DNA from: JBBCJT01 sp037190665
GTDB taxonomy: Bacteria > Pseudomonadota > Alphaproteobacteria > Acetobacterales > Acetobacteraceae
Assembly: GCA_037190665.1 (NCBI GenBank)
Contig: JBBCJT010000229.1
Location: 1-8,998 of the forward strand
Length of the DNA: 8,998 bases
Direction of reading: 5' to 3'
The position numbers and the translations under genes are program-made. Below, piece by piece: positions 1-8,365 of the stretch (positions are counted from its first letter, which is position 1; every line of letters starts with the position of its first letter). The notes beneath the pieces are model-generated. The model had not been told where the DNA came from and made no database searches. It saw nothing but the letters and a program-made list of their open reading frames with translations.

Positions 1-2
1 CA

Positions 3-3000
3 TTCAAACAGGGTGACCTGCCGTCCAACCAACCCCTGACCGCGGTCATCAACGGGCAGACCGTCGCCGTCCAGATGGACGTGAAGACCCGGTATGAGGA
101 CGGGTCGGTCAAGATGGCGGTCCTGTCGGTGGAACGGCCGGCGCTGTCCGCGGGCGCCTCGGTCGACGTGACGCTGCTGAAGGGCGCCGCGACCACGGGT
201 CCGGCCGTCGACCTTGCGAAAATCTCCGCCGGGCACTCGGTCACCGTCGAGATGACGATGGCCGACGGCAAGAAGATCAACGTCGATGTCATGGACGCGC
301 TGCGCGACGCGCTGGCGGACGGCACCGCATCGTTCTGGCAAAAGGGCGCGCTGGCGACCCAGGCCCGGATAGAGATCGACCTGCCCGGATCGCAACGGCT
401 GAAGTTCGACGTGACCGCCTTCAAGGACGGCGAGATCTCCGTCGACGCCATGTTCAACAACGATGGCGCCATGGGGGCCACCGGCGGGCGGGTCGACTAC
501 GGCGTCGTCGTCAAGATGGACGGCAAGACCGTCGTCAACGAGACGGTCAGCCAGGCGCAGTACCAGAACTGGCACGCCGAGTTCGCGTCCGACGCGGCGA
601 ACGGGAGCCAGGGAAGCGGCGATCCCTCCGCGGGCTGGCTGAACGTCCGCCACGACGTGGCGTATCTGCAGGAGACGGGCGCGGTCGCGGAGTACGACCT
701 GTCGATCCCGGTGGATAGCAAGCTGCTGGCGACGTATGGCAGCGCGATCAGCAATCCGGACTGGGGCGATCCGCTCGCAGCGAATGGCGTAACCCAGTAT
801 ATGCCCACGACCGGCGGGCGGGGTGATATCGGCCAGACAACCCTGTCGAACACGGCGTGGCTGATGTCGCAGGACGCACGCGCGGCCGCATACTCGCTGG
901 GGCAGGCGGAAGCGTCCGGCGCCATTCCCTGGAACTTCTGGGACAGCGCCAACGATAGCTGGTTGAGCCTGGAGGACTATCCGAGATTGTGGACCGACCC
1001 ACGGGGGGGCAGCGGCACACCCGGCGATGCGAAGTCAGGGTCGCTGACCCAGGCCGTCGCCAAGGACACGGGCTGGACCGCAGAGCTGGCGCATCAACCC
1101 AATCTGTCGTCCGTACCTTACATCCTGACCGGCGAGCGCTGGATCCTCGACAATCTCCAGGCGCAGGCGGCGGCCGTGATCGCGGGCGCGTCCCCAAACA
1201 GCCGCCAGAACGATACGGGGCTTGTAGTCAACGGCGGCCAGGTGCGGGGATCCGCATGGTCGCTGCGTGATGTGGACAATGCCGCTTATCTCAGCCCCGA
1301 CGGAACCCCGGAACAGGCGTACTTCCAGAAAATATCCGACACCAACTGGAGTTGGTTGGTGTCGAAGATCCCTGAGTGGACAGCCAAGCAGGGCGAAGCC
1401 TATGGCTGGGTTCCTGGAACCAATGCGGGAGCAGGACTGATTGCTCCTTGGCAGCAAGATTACTTCGCCACAACGACTATATCGGCGGCCGCGCGGGGCA
1501 ATACAGATGCGCTGGCTTTCCTAGAGTGGCAGGCCAACTTTCTTGTCGGGCGTTTCTTCCATCAGGACGTAGGATTCAATCTGTCTGATGGAGTTGCCTA
1601 CCAGTTAACCGTCTCCGATACGACAAAATCACAGCCGCTCGATGGGAACGTCTATCAGACATGGGCCGAAATTGCTGCTCAGATGGAGTTGGGTGGCTAC
1701 TCTAGAGGAGATAGCTGGAGCACGGGCAGCAACTATACGCAGTATGCTGCGGCGACCGTAGCAGCCATTTATCTGCTGACGGGTTCGAGTGAGGCGCGCG
1801 ACGCCTACGAGGCCCTGTTGATCGCGAAGGCCCGCTCCGTTGACATCACCTCACTGGGCAATTCTCCGGGCTTCGCGATTACGATTCCCGACTTGATCGA
1901 CCTTCTGGCCCCTGGCAGTGGCTCGTCTGGCTCCTCGGGCTCCGGTGGCAATGGAGTGCCAAACGACCCGAAGCCTTCACCTCCGGTCACTCCATCGGAT
2001 CCCGCGATCACGACGGCGCAGACGATCACGCTCGGCACTGGCGAGGACACGCTCGTCCTCAAGCTCAGCCAAGACTTCCTGACCGTGAGTGCGAAGTACG
2101 CCGTCCTAGTCAACGGAATCCAGATCGGCGGCACACTTTTCGCCGGAGCAATCCGCAAGTCAGGAGACTTCGATACGCTGACCCTCAAAGGGTCCTGGGG
2201 AGAGACGGTCGATGTGACCGTCAAGTTCCTCAACGACAGCGCCTCGTCCGCCGGTGACCGCAATCTCTATGTTCATCAGATCACGCTGAACGGCGTGGAT
2301 CAGAAGAAGACGGCGGCGCTCTACCACACCGAGTCGAAGCACTTCTCTTTCACCAACCCGGTCCCCTCCATCGAACTCCCCCCGGAGACCTCGGCGCGCG
2401 TACTCGAAGGCTCCTCCGGCACCGACACACTGACCGGCGGCACCGGGAACGACATCCTGCGCGGCAACAGTGGCGCCGATGTCATGACGGGGGGCGCCGG
2501 GCGCGATACCTTCGTCCTCACCAACGGCGACGGGCAGGACCGGATCGCCGACTTCGCCTCGGGCACTGACCGCATCCTGTTCCACGGTGTCGATCCGGCA
2601 TCTCTCAAGCTGGCCGTCGCCACGGTCGGCGGATCGTCGGGGCTGCTGCTCTCCTACGGTACGGGCGGCGACAGCGTGTTCCTGGCCGGCGTCAAGAGCC
2701 TGAAGAACGGCGATCTCGTGTTCTCCGCCCCGCCGACGGCAGAGTCGCCCGCGGATGTGGGAACGGCCTCTCTGCTCGCGCTCCCGGAAAGCATCCCCAG
2801 CCGCTACGGCGCCTCGTCGCTCGCCTTCGGCACCGGCGCGGATGTCCTGACACTGCGCATCTCGCAGGATCAGTGGAACGGCGCCGCGCAGTACATGCTG
2901 ATGGTCAACGGCCAGCAGTACGGCGGCGTCATCAGCGCCACCGCGCTGCACGGATCCGGCGTGCACGATACGGTCACGCTTCGCGGCAACTGGGGCGTCG

Positions 3001-3881
3001 CCAACTCGCTGGCGGTCGTGTTCCTGAACGATGCGTGGGGCGGCACCCCGGACCAGGATCGCAACCTTTACGTCGAGGGCATGTCTCTCAACGGCACGGA
3101 ACTGGCCGGCATGTCCGCCGATCTGTTCACAAAGGGCACGACGACCTTCTCGGTGACGAAGCCGATCGAGGCCAGGACGGTCGACCTCGGAACCGGGGCG
3201 GACACGCTTGTCCTGAAGCTCTCGCAGGATTTCTGGGGCGAGAGCGCCCAGTACACGATCGCGGTCAACGGCAAGCAGATCGGCGGCACGCTGACCGCCG
3301 GCGCGCTCCGCGTCTACGATGCGGAAGATACCGTCACGCTGCACGGCAACTGGGGCGACACGGTCGACGTGACGGTGAAGTTCCTGAATGATGCCTGGGG
3401 CGGCTCGCTCACGGCGGACCGCAACCTGCACGTCGAATCGATCAGCCTCAACGGCGTCGACATGCAGCAATCGCTCATGATCGGCACGACCGGCTCTAGG
3501 AGCTTCTTGCTCACCAGGACGGCAGACCTTCCCTCAGCCAGCTATGCGGCGCTGCTGGAAGGAACCGACGGGGCCGATGCGCTCGTGGGCGGCGCCGGCG
3601 CGGACCTTTTCCGCGGCGGAAAGGGTTCCGATGTGATGACCGGGGGGGACGGGGCCGACACCTTCCTGCTCCGGGCTGGAGACGGGTTCGACATGATCCT
3701 GGACTTCGCGTCCGGAACCGACCGTGTGATCTTCACGGATATCGACTCGTCGAGCCTGAAGGCCGTGTCGAAGACGATCGAGGGAACGACGGGCCTGCTG
3801 ATCACCTACGGCACGGATGGGGACACGCTGTTCCTCGCGGGCGTCACGAAGCTGGCCACCGGAGACCTGGTCTTCGGCTGA
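3..3881 (+). CDS. Secreted multidomain RTX protein with PcRGLX/YetA-like region and three CBM60-like modules (5' partial)
   Basis: The reading frame is open to the left edge, so the gene is 5'-truncated. Residues below are numbered from the Met at 75; 24 more in-frame residues precede it. Residues before 75 to about 220 are beta-rich and contain the pattern FKQGDLP...DGSVK, resembling the N-terminal domain of the PcRGLX/YetA family (PL26 exo-rhamnogalacturonan lyase relatives). Residues about 230-600 are helical with many Trp and Tyr, including YILTGERWILDNLQAQ, QVRGSAWSLRDVDNAAYLSP and APWQQDYF, which suggests an alpha/alpha-toroid. A Ser/Gly/Pro linker (about 614-648) follows. CBM60-like, calcium-dependent xylan-binding-type modules lie at about 648-743, 914-1010 and 1033-1130. 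RTX blocks with GGxGxD nonapeptides lie at about 776-887 and 1160-1268. The RTX C-terminus points to type I secretion and calcium-dependent folding. The lyase relationship is recalled family resemblance, and no catalytic residue was assigned. Secretion and carbohydrate binding are much firmer than enzymatic activity. Confidence 0.85.
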   Translation, partial: FKQGDLPSNQPLTAVINGQTVAVQMDVKTRYEDGSVKMAVLSVERPALSAGASVDVTLLKGAATTGPAVDLAKISAGHSVTVEMTMADGKKINVDVMDALRDALADGTASFWQKGALATQARIEIDLPGSQRLKFDVTAFKDGEISVDAMFNNDGAMGATGGRVDYGVVVKMDGKTVVNETVSQAQYQNWHAEFASDAANGSQGSGDPSAGWLNVRHDVAYLQETGAVAEYDLSIPVDSKLLATYGSAISNPDWGDPLAANGVTQYMPTTGGRGDIGQTTLSNTAWLMSQDARAAAYSLGQAEASGAIPWNFWDSANDSWLSLEDYPRLWTDPRGGSGTPGDAKSGSLTQAVAKDTGWTAELAHQPNLSSVPYILTGERWILDNLQAQAAAVIAGASPNSRQNDTGLVVNGGQVRGSAWSLRDVDNAAYLSPDGTPEQAYFQKISDTNWSWLVSKIPEWTAKQGEAYGWVPGTNAGAGLIAPWQQDYFATTTISAAARGNTDALAFLEWQANFLVGRFFHQDVGFNLSDGVAYQLTVSDTTKSQPLDGNVYQTWAEIAAQMELGGYSRGDSWSTGSNYTQYAAATVAAIYLLTGSSEARDAYEALLIAKARSVDITSLGNSPGFAITIPDLIDLLAPGSGSSGSSGSGGNGVPNDPKPSPPVTPSDPAITTAQTITLGTGEDTLVLKLSQDFLTVSAKYAVLVNGIQIGGTLFAGAIRKSGDFDTLTLKGSWGETVDVTVKFLNDSASSAGDRNLYVHQITLNGVDQKKTAALYHTESKHFSFTNPVPSIELPPETSARVLEGSSGTDTLTGGTGNDILRGNSGADVMTGGAGRDTFVLTNGDGQDRIADFASGTDRILFHGVDPASLKLAVATVGGSSGLLLSYGTGGDSVFLAGVKSLKNGDLVFSAPPTAESPADVGTASLLALPESIPSRYGASSLAFGTGADVLTLRISQDQWNGAAQYMLMVNGQQYGGVISATALHGSGVHDTVTLRGNWGVANSLAVVFLNDAWGGTPDQDRNLYVEGMSLNGTELAGMSADLFTKGTTTFSVTKPIEARTVDLGTGADTLVLKLSQDFWGESAQYTIAVNGKQIGGTLTAGALRVYDAEDTVTLHGNWGDTVDVTVKFLNDAWGGSLTADRNLHVESISLNGVDMQQSLMIGTTGSRSFLLTRTADLPSASYAALLEGTDGADALVGGAGADLFRGGKGSDVMTGGDGADTFLLRAGDGFDMILDFASGTDRVIFTDIDSSSLKAVSKTIEGTTGLLITYGTDGDTLFLAGVTKLATGDLVFG
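1270..1840. other. Lower-GC segment inside the RTX/CBM gene
   Basis: Hand counts of four 60-base lines (1321-1380 and 1561-1740) give about 51% GC, against about 73% for the line 181-240 of the same gene. Codons ending in A or T (tta, aca, ata, aga) become common here and are rare on both sides. The reading frame is unbroken. The segment covers roughly residues 400-590, the second half of the helical region. The boundaries are approximate and were judged by eye. Confidence 0.6.
2016..3878 (+). repeat. Intragenic domain repeats: CBM-RTX-CBM-CBM-RTX
   Basis: Three copies of a module of about 97 residues are encoded at about 2016-2303, 2814-3104 and 3171-3464. Each has a (G)TGxDxLxLxxSQD start, a central VNGxQxGG, a GxWG strand and a C-terminal FLND...DRNLxV...LNG block, the signature of CBM60-type modules. 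Copies 2 and 3 both carry LNDAWGG; copy 1 does not. Two RTX blocks at about 2400-2735 and 3552-3878 each start LEG, carry four nonapeptide turns, then a DFASGTDR strand and a GDxxFLAGVxxLxxGDLVF ending. Their similarity indicates internal duplication of whole domains. Confidence 0.85.
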
Positions 3882-3893
3882 CCGAACGCGGAT

Positions 3894-3922
3894 GACCGGG
3901 GGCAGCCGCCGCGCCCCCGGTC
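3894..3922. terminator. Probable bidirectional terminator hairpin between convergent genes
   Basis: GACCGGGGGC at 3894-3903 is exactly complementary to GCCCCCGGTC at 3913-3922, giving a 10-bp G/C-rich stem with a 9-base loop. It begins 13 bases after the plus-strand stop at 3881 and ends 13 bases before the minus-strand metH stop at 3935, so one hairpin can serve both transcripts. Neither side has a clear T-run, so this is not a textbook intrinsic terminator. It could instead act as an RNA 3'-end stabiliser. Confidence 0.65.
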
Positions 3923-3934
3923 TTCGCCCGGTGC

Positions 3935-6900
3935 CTACACGCTGAAGTACTTCGCCCGCGGGTTCAGGAGCACGATCGCGCTGGTGCTCTGCTCGGGGTG
4001 AAGCTGCCATTCGTCCGACAGCGACACACCCACCCGCTCCGCCTCCAGCAGCCGCAGCAGCGGCGCCTGATCCTCCAGCTTCGGGCAGGCCGGATAGCCG
4101 AAGGAATAGCGCGAGCCCCGATAGCCCTGCGCCAGCATCGCCTCGATGTCGCGATCATCCTCGGCGGCGAAGCCGAGTTCAGCGCGGATGCGCTTGTGCA
4201 CGTACTCGGCCATCGCCTCGGCCATCTCAACCGACAGGCCGTGCAGGTAGAGGTAATCCTGGTAGCGGTTGTCCTCGAACCAGCGCCGGGTGAACTCGGA
4301 CGCACGCTCGCCCATCGTGACCACCTGCAGCCCGATCACGTCGCGGCCGTCTTCCACGTCCACGACGAAATCGGCGATGCATTCGCCATCCTGCTTCGGC
4401 TGCCGGGGCAGGTTGAAGCGTGCCAGCTCGCGATCGCCGCTCTCGTCGAACAGGATCAGGTCGTTGCCCTGCCCGGCCGCCTTCCAGTAGCCGTAGGCGG
4501 CGCTTGGATGCAGGATGTCTTCGGCCTCGCACAGCGTCAGCATGCGCCGCATCACCGGCCGCAGCTCCTGCTTCGCCCAGCCGATGAAATCGTCGAGCGA
4601 GCGGCCCTGTTTCCGGAAGCCCCACTGGAACTGGTACAGCGACCGCTCATTGATGAACGGCACGATCGCCTTCGGTGCCGCCTCGATCATCCTCGCGCCC
4701 CAGAAGGGCGGCTCCGGCATCTTCACACCGCCGGTGATGCGGCGGCGGCGCTCCTGCGCATAGCCGACATCGACAGGCTGGAACGCGCGAGCGTCGGCCT
4801 GACCGAGCGTGCGCGTGGTGTTCCGCGCCTTGCCCTGCCGCTTGGCCCGGGCCGCGGCGAGATAATCATCGAACCCGTTGCCCATCACCTTGTCCATCAG
4901 GTGCAGCCCGTCGAACGCATCGCGGGCATAGGCAACGCGGCCGGAGGCATAGGCGTTGACGCAGTCCTCCTCGACGTAGTTGCGCGTGAGCGCAGCACCG
5001 CCAAGCAGCACCGGCACGTCGAGGCCGATGCGCGACATCTCCTCGAGGTTCTCGCGCATCACCACGGTGGACTTCACCAGCAGGCCGGACATGCCGATCG
5101 CGTGCGCACGATGCTCCTTCGCCGCCGTGACCATGTCCGCGATCGGCACCTTGATGCCGAGATTGACCACGCGATAGCCGTTGTTGGTCAGGATGATGTC
5201 GACGAGGTTTTTGCCGATGTCGTGCACGTCGCCCTTGACGGTGGCGAGCACGATCGTGCCCTTCTCCTGCCCCTCGATCCGCTCCATGTGCGGTTCCAGG
5301 AACGCCACCGCCGCCTTCATCGTCTCGGCGGATTGCAGCACGAAGGGAAGCTGCATCTTGCCGGCGCCGAACAGCTCGCCCACCACCTTCATCCCGTCCA
5401 GCAGGATGGTGTTGATGATGTCGAGCGGTGCGATGCCCTTGGCCAGCGCCTCGTCCAGATCGGCTTCCAGCCCCTTGCGGTCGCCGTCCACGATCCGGTC
5501 CTTCAGCCGCTCCTCGGCCGTCTCCGCGCGTGCCTTCTTCGTCGCTTCCGATGCCTTGCGGTCGGCGAAGATCTCCAGCAGCCGCTGCAGCGGGTCGTAG
5601 CCTTCCTCGCGGCGGTCGAAGATCAGGTCCTCGGCGACCTTCACCTCCTCCGGCGCGATCATGTGCAGCGGGCGGATCTTGGAGACGTGCACGATCGCCC
5701 CGGTCATCCCGGCGCGCACGGCGTGATCGAGGAAGACGGAATTCAGCACCGCGCGCGCCGCCGGATTCAGCCCAAAGGAGATGTTGGACAGGCCGAGTAT
5801 GATCTGGATGTCCGGGAATTCCTCCCGGATCATGCGGATGCCCTCCAGCGTCCAGGCGCCGAGCTTGCGGTCGTCCTCGTTGCCGGTGGCGATGGTGAAG
5901 GTCAGCGGATCGATCATCAGATCCGACTGCGGCAACCCATGCCTGGTGCAGGCGAATTCGACCAGCCGGCGCGCGACGCGCAGCTTGTCCTCCGCCGTCT
6001 TGGCCATGCCGACCTCGTCGATGGTCAGTGCGATCACCGCGGTGCCGAACTTCTTCGCCAGCACCATGCGGTCGGTCGCGTGGTCCTCGCCGTCCTCGAA
6101 GTTAATCGAGTTGATGATCGGCTTGCCGCCATGCAGCTTCAGCGCGGAGGCGATCACCGGCGTCTCGGTTGAGTCGATCACCAGCGGCGCGTTCACCGAA
6201 GAGGTGAAGCGGCGGATCACCTCGTTCATCTCGGCGATCTCGTCGCGCCCCACGAAGGCGGTGCAGACGTCGAGCGCGTTCGACCCCTCGCCCACCTGCT
6301 CGCGGCCGACGGCGACGCAACCGTCCCAGTCGCCCTTCTCCTGCAACTCGCGCCACTTCTTGGAACCGTTGGCGTTGCAGCGCTCGCCGATGGAGAAATA
6401 TGCGTTCTCCTGCCGCAGCGGCGTCGCGCCATACAGAGAGGCAACGCCCGGCACCCAAACCGGCTTGCGCACCACCGGCGCGGGGCGGAAGCCGCCGAGC
6501 TTGCGCAGCATCGCGTCCAGCGCGGCGATATGCGGGATGGACGTGCCGCAGCAGCCACCGATCAGGTTCAGCCCGTCCTCGGTAACGAAGCGCTCCATCC
6601 AAGTCGCAAGGTCGGCGGCCGCGAGCGGATAATGCGTCTTCCCGTCCACCAGTTCGGGCAGGCCCGCGTTGGGCTGGCAGGAGATCAGCCCGCGCCAGGT
6701 CTGCGAGAGGAAGCGGACATGCTCCGCCATCTCCTGCGGTCCGGTCGCGCAGTTCAGCCCGATCAGCGGCACGTCCAGCGCGTCGATCACGGTCGCCGCG
6801 GCGGCGATGTCGGGGCCGACCAGCAGCGTGCCGGTGGTCTCCACCGTCACCTGCACGAAGATGGGGATGTCCGACCCGGCCTCCGCCTTCGCCGCCTTCG

Positions 6901-7420
6901 CGGCGTTGACGGCGGCCTTGATGAACAGCGTGTCCTGATTGGTCTCGGTCAGCAGCGCATCCGCCCCGCCCGCGATCAGCCCGGCGCACTGCACGGTCAG
7001 CGCCGCTTCCAGTTCGTCGTAGGCGATGTGGCCGAGCGAGGGCAGCTTCGTGCCCGGGCCGATATCGCCGATCACCCAGCGATCCCGCCCGTCCGAGAAA
7101 CTCTCCGCAGCCTCGCGCGCGATGCCGACCGCGGTCTTGTTCAGTTCGAACGCACGCTCGGCAAGGTCGAACTCGCCGAGCGTGACCGGCGATCCGCCGA
7201 AGGTGTTGGTCAGCACCATGTCGGCGCCGGCCTCGTAGTAGCCGCGATGGATCTCGCGCACGAGATCGGGCCGCGACAGCACCAGCACGTCGGTGCAGTT
7301 CTCGCGCCCCCAGTAGTCCTTCTCGATATCGAGCGTCAGCGCCTGCACGCGGCTGCCCATGCCGCCGTCACACAGCAGCACGCGGTCACGCAGCGCATCG
7401 AGAAGATGAGGGCGGGTCAT
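3935..7420 (-). CDS. metH: Cobalamin-dependent methionine synthase (5-methyltetrahydrofolate-homocysteine methyltransferase)
   Basis: A 1161-residue cytoplasmic enzyme that moves a methyl group from 5-methyltetrahydrofolate through cobalamin to homocysteine, making methionine. All modules are present. The homocysteine domain (about 1-315) has the zinc ligands Cys224 (LNCATG) and Cys290/Cys291 (GGCCGTS). The pterin-binding domain (about 340-600) opens with IGERCNANGS. The helical cap covers about 620-710. The B12 domain (about 720-870) carries GDVHDIGKN with the cobalt-ligating His733, then SGLLVKST and LLGGAAL. The SAM reactivation domain (about 905-1161) has RGSRYSFGYPACP from residue 1101. 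An in-frame Met lies 13 codons upstream at 7459, but ATG 7420 was chosen: it overlaps the upstream stop as ATGA, has GGAG 8 bases before it, and starts a typical N-terminus (MTRPHLLDALRDRVLLCDGG). The reactivation domain resembles the cyanobacterial type more than E. coli MetH. Stop is TAG. Confidence 0.97.
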   Translation of the reverse strand: MTRPHLLDALRDRVLLCDGGMGSRVQALTLDIEKDYWGRENCTDVLVLSRPDLVREIHRGYYEAGADMVLTNTFGGSPVTLGEFDLAERAFELNKTAVGIAREAAESFSDGRDRWVIGDIGPGTKLPSLGHIAYDELEAALTVQCAGLIAGGADALLTETNQDTLFIKAAVNAAKAAKAEAGSDIPIFVQVTVETTGTLLVGPDIAAAATVIDALDVPLIGLNCATGPQEMAEHVRFLSQTWRGLISCQPNAGLPELVDGKTHYPLAAADLATWMERFVTEDGLNLIGGCCGTSIPHIAALDAMLRKLGGFRPAPVVRKPVWVPGVASLYGATPLRQENAYFSIGERCNANGSKKWRELQEKGDWDGCVAVGREQVGEGSNALDVCTAFVGRDEIAEMNEVIRRFTSSVNAPLVIDSTETPVIASALKLHGGKPIINSINFEDGEDHATDRMVLAKKFGTAVIALTIDEVGMAKTAEDKLRVARRLVEFACTRHGLPQSDLMIDPLTFTIATGNEDDRKLGAWTLEGIRMIREEFPDIQIILGLSNISFGLNPAARAVLNSVFLDHAVRAGMTGAIVHVSKIRPLHMIAPEEVKVAEDLIFDRREEGYDPLQRLLEIFADRKASEATKKARAETAEERLKDRIVDGDRKGLEADLDEALAKGIAPLDIINTILLDGMKVVGELFGAGKMQLPFVLQSAETMKAAVAFLEPHMERIEGQEKGTIVLATVKGDVHDIGKNLVDIILTNNGYRVVNLGIKVPIADMVTAAKEHRAHAIGMSGLLVKSTVVMRENLEEMSRIGLDVPVLLGGAALTRNYVEEDCVNAYASGRVAYARDAFDGLHLMDKVMGNGFDDYLAAARAKRQGKARNTTRTLGQADARAFQPVDVGYAQERRRRITGGVKMPEPPFWGARMIEAAPKAIVPFINERSLYQFQWGFRKQGRSLDDFIGWAKQELRPVMRRMLTLCEAEDILHPSAAYGYWKAAGQGNDLILFDESGDRELARFNLPRQPKQDGECIADFVVDVEDGRDVIGLQVVTMGERASEFTRRWFEDNRYQDYLYLHGLSVEMAEAMAEYVHKRIRAELGFAAEDDRDIEAMLAQGYRGSRYSFGYPACPKLEDQAPLLRLLEAERVGVSLSDEWQLHPEQSTSAIVLLNPRAKYFSV

Positions 7421-8352
7421 CGTACAGTCTCCGTCACCGGCGCGCGCTCGGCGCACCACACACGCACTTCAAGGGGTCCCTGCACCGGCACGGCCGGGCG
7501 CGGTCGCAGGCCGGCGGCGGCGCACCAGCCGGCAAGGCTGTCGTCGCCGAAGCCCGGATGCACATGCGCGCGGGCACGCATCATCGCGGCCTGCTCGTGC
7601 GGGGCGAGATCGACCACGGCGAGCGTGCCGCCCGGCGCGACCATCCGCGCGGCCTCGGCCAGCGCGGCGGCGGGATCGTCGGCGTAGTGCAGGACCATCT
7701 GCACCGTCACCGTGTCGAACGCGCCGGACTGGAACGGCAGCCGGTACATGTCGCCCAGCCGGACCGAGGCATGCAGCTTGCGCCGGGCGATGCGGTCGCG
7801 GGCCAGCGCCAGCATGGCGCGGGAAGCGTCCACGCCGACCAGCGCCTCCGCGCGCGGCGCCAGCACCTCCAGCGTCCGCCCGGTGCCGGTGCCGATATCG
7901 AGCACGCGGCCGAGCCGGTCCGGCAGGGCAGCAAGCAACGCCGTCTCGATCGCCGCGGCCGGCAGGCGCAGGGCGCGCAGTTCGTCCCAGTCGGCCTTGT
8001 CGCGGCGGAAACTCTCGGAGGCGAGGCGCGCCCGCTCCGCGACCACCCGCGCCGCCTGCCGCCGGTCGGCCAGCCGCGTGGGGTCGTCGTCGGGGATGCG
8101 GGCCAGCAGCGTGCGCGCGAGCCGCCCGGCGGGCGTGTCGGGCAGGTGAAAGAAGACGTGGCTGCCGTCGCGGGTACGCTCCAGCAGGTCGGCGTCCGCG
8201 AGCAGCTTGAGGTGCCGCGACAGGCGCGGCTGGGACTGGCGCAGGATCTGGGTCAGCTCCGCCACGCACAGCTCGTTCTCGGCGGCCAGCGCGAGCAGCC
8301 GCAGCCGCGTGGGCTCGGCGGCCGCGCTCAACTGGCGCAGCAGGGTCTTCAT
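7417..8352 (-). CDS. ArsR-family regulator fused to SAM-dependent methyltransferase domain (SahR-like)
   Basis: A 311-residue protein. Residues 1-75 are an ArsR winged helix: AAEPTRLRLLALAAENELCVAEL leads to the recognition helix region SQPRLSRHLKLL (40-51), then the wing RDGSHVFFHL. Residues about 140-260 are a class I methyltransferase fold, with motif I LDIGTGTGR (from Leu151), the acidic strand-2 end VGVDAS, GDMYRLPF, and VTVQMVLHYADDP followed by GGTLAVVDLAPHE. No metal-binding ELCVC-type motif of ArsR/SmtB sensors is complete; only Cys29 is present in that helix. ArsR proteins of the SahR group control methionine/SAM-cycle genes in response to S-adenosylhomocysteine, and the coupling to metH fits that role. 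I infer that the methyltransferase domain acts as the SAM/SAH sensor; catalysis is unproven. Start ATG 8352 gives the usual MKTLLxQLxAAAEPTRLR opening. An upstream in-frame ATG at 8391 would put the palindrome inside the gene and is less likely. Confidence 0.9.
   Translation of the reverse strand: MKTLLRQLSAAAEPTRLRLLALAAENELCVAELTQILRQSQPRLSRHLKLLADADLLERTRDGSHVFFHLPDTPAGRLARTLLARIPDDDPTRLADRRQAARVVAERARLASESFRRDKADWDELRALRLPAAAIETALLAALPDRLGRVLDIGTGTGRTLEVLAPRAEALVGVDASRAMLALARDRIARRKLHASVRLGDMYRLPFQSGAFDTVTVQMVLHYADDPAAALAEAARMVAPGGTLAVVDLAPHEQAAMMRARAHVHPGFGDDSLAGWCAAAGLRPRPAVPVQGPLEVRVWCAERAPVTETVR
7429..7432 (-). promoter_or_regulatory. Shine-Dalgarno GGAG for metH, inside the upstream gene
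   Basis: On the minus strand GGAG lies 8 bases before the ATG at 7420-7418. It sits within the last codons of the ArsR-methyltransferase gene, whose TGA (7419-7417) overlaps the metH ATG as ATGA. The good spacing decides the start against the upstream Met at 7459, and the overlap implies translational coupling. Confidence 0.7.
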
Positions 8353-8365
8353 GCCTTGCAAATGG

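Noticed and set aside
2160..3470. A 436-codon open frame on the minus strand opposite the CBM/RTX repeats
   Set aside because: Its repetitive, Arg-rich translation mirrors the repeats of the plus-strand gene, whose domains are unmistakable.
1003..3648. G7 tracts at 1003-1009 and 3642-3648 in the RTX gene as phase-variation switches
   Set aside because: Seven Gs in a GC-rich gene are short for slippage-based switching and the frame is intact. I have no support beyond their presence.
3998..6172. A 724-codon open frame on the plus strand opposite metH
   Set aside because: It is antisense to a clear full-length metH. The translation is rich in His, Arg, Leu and Ala with no recognisable domain, as expected of a high-GC shadow frame.
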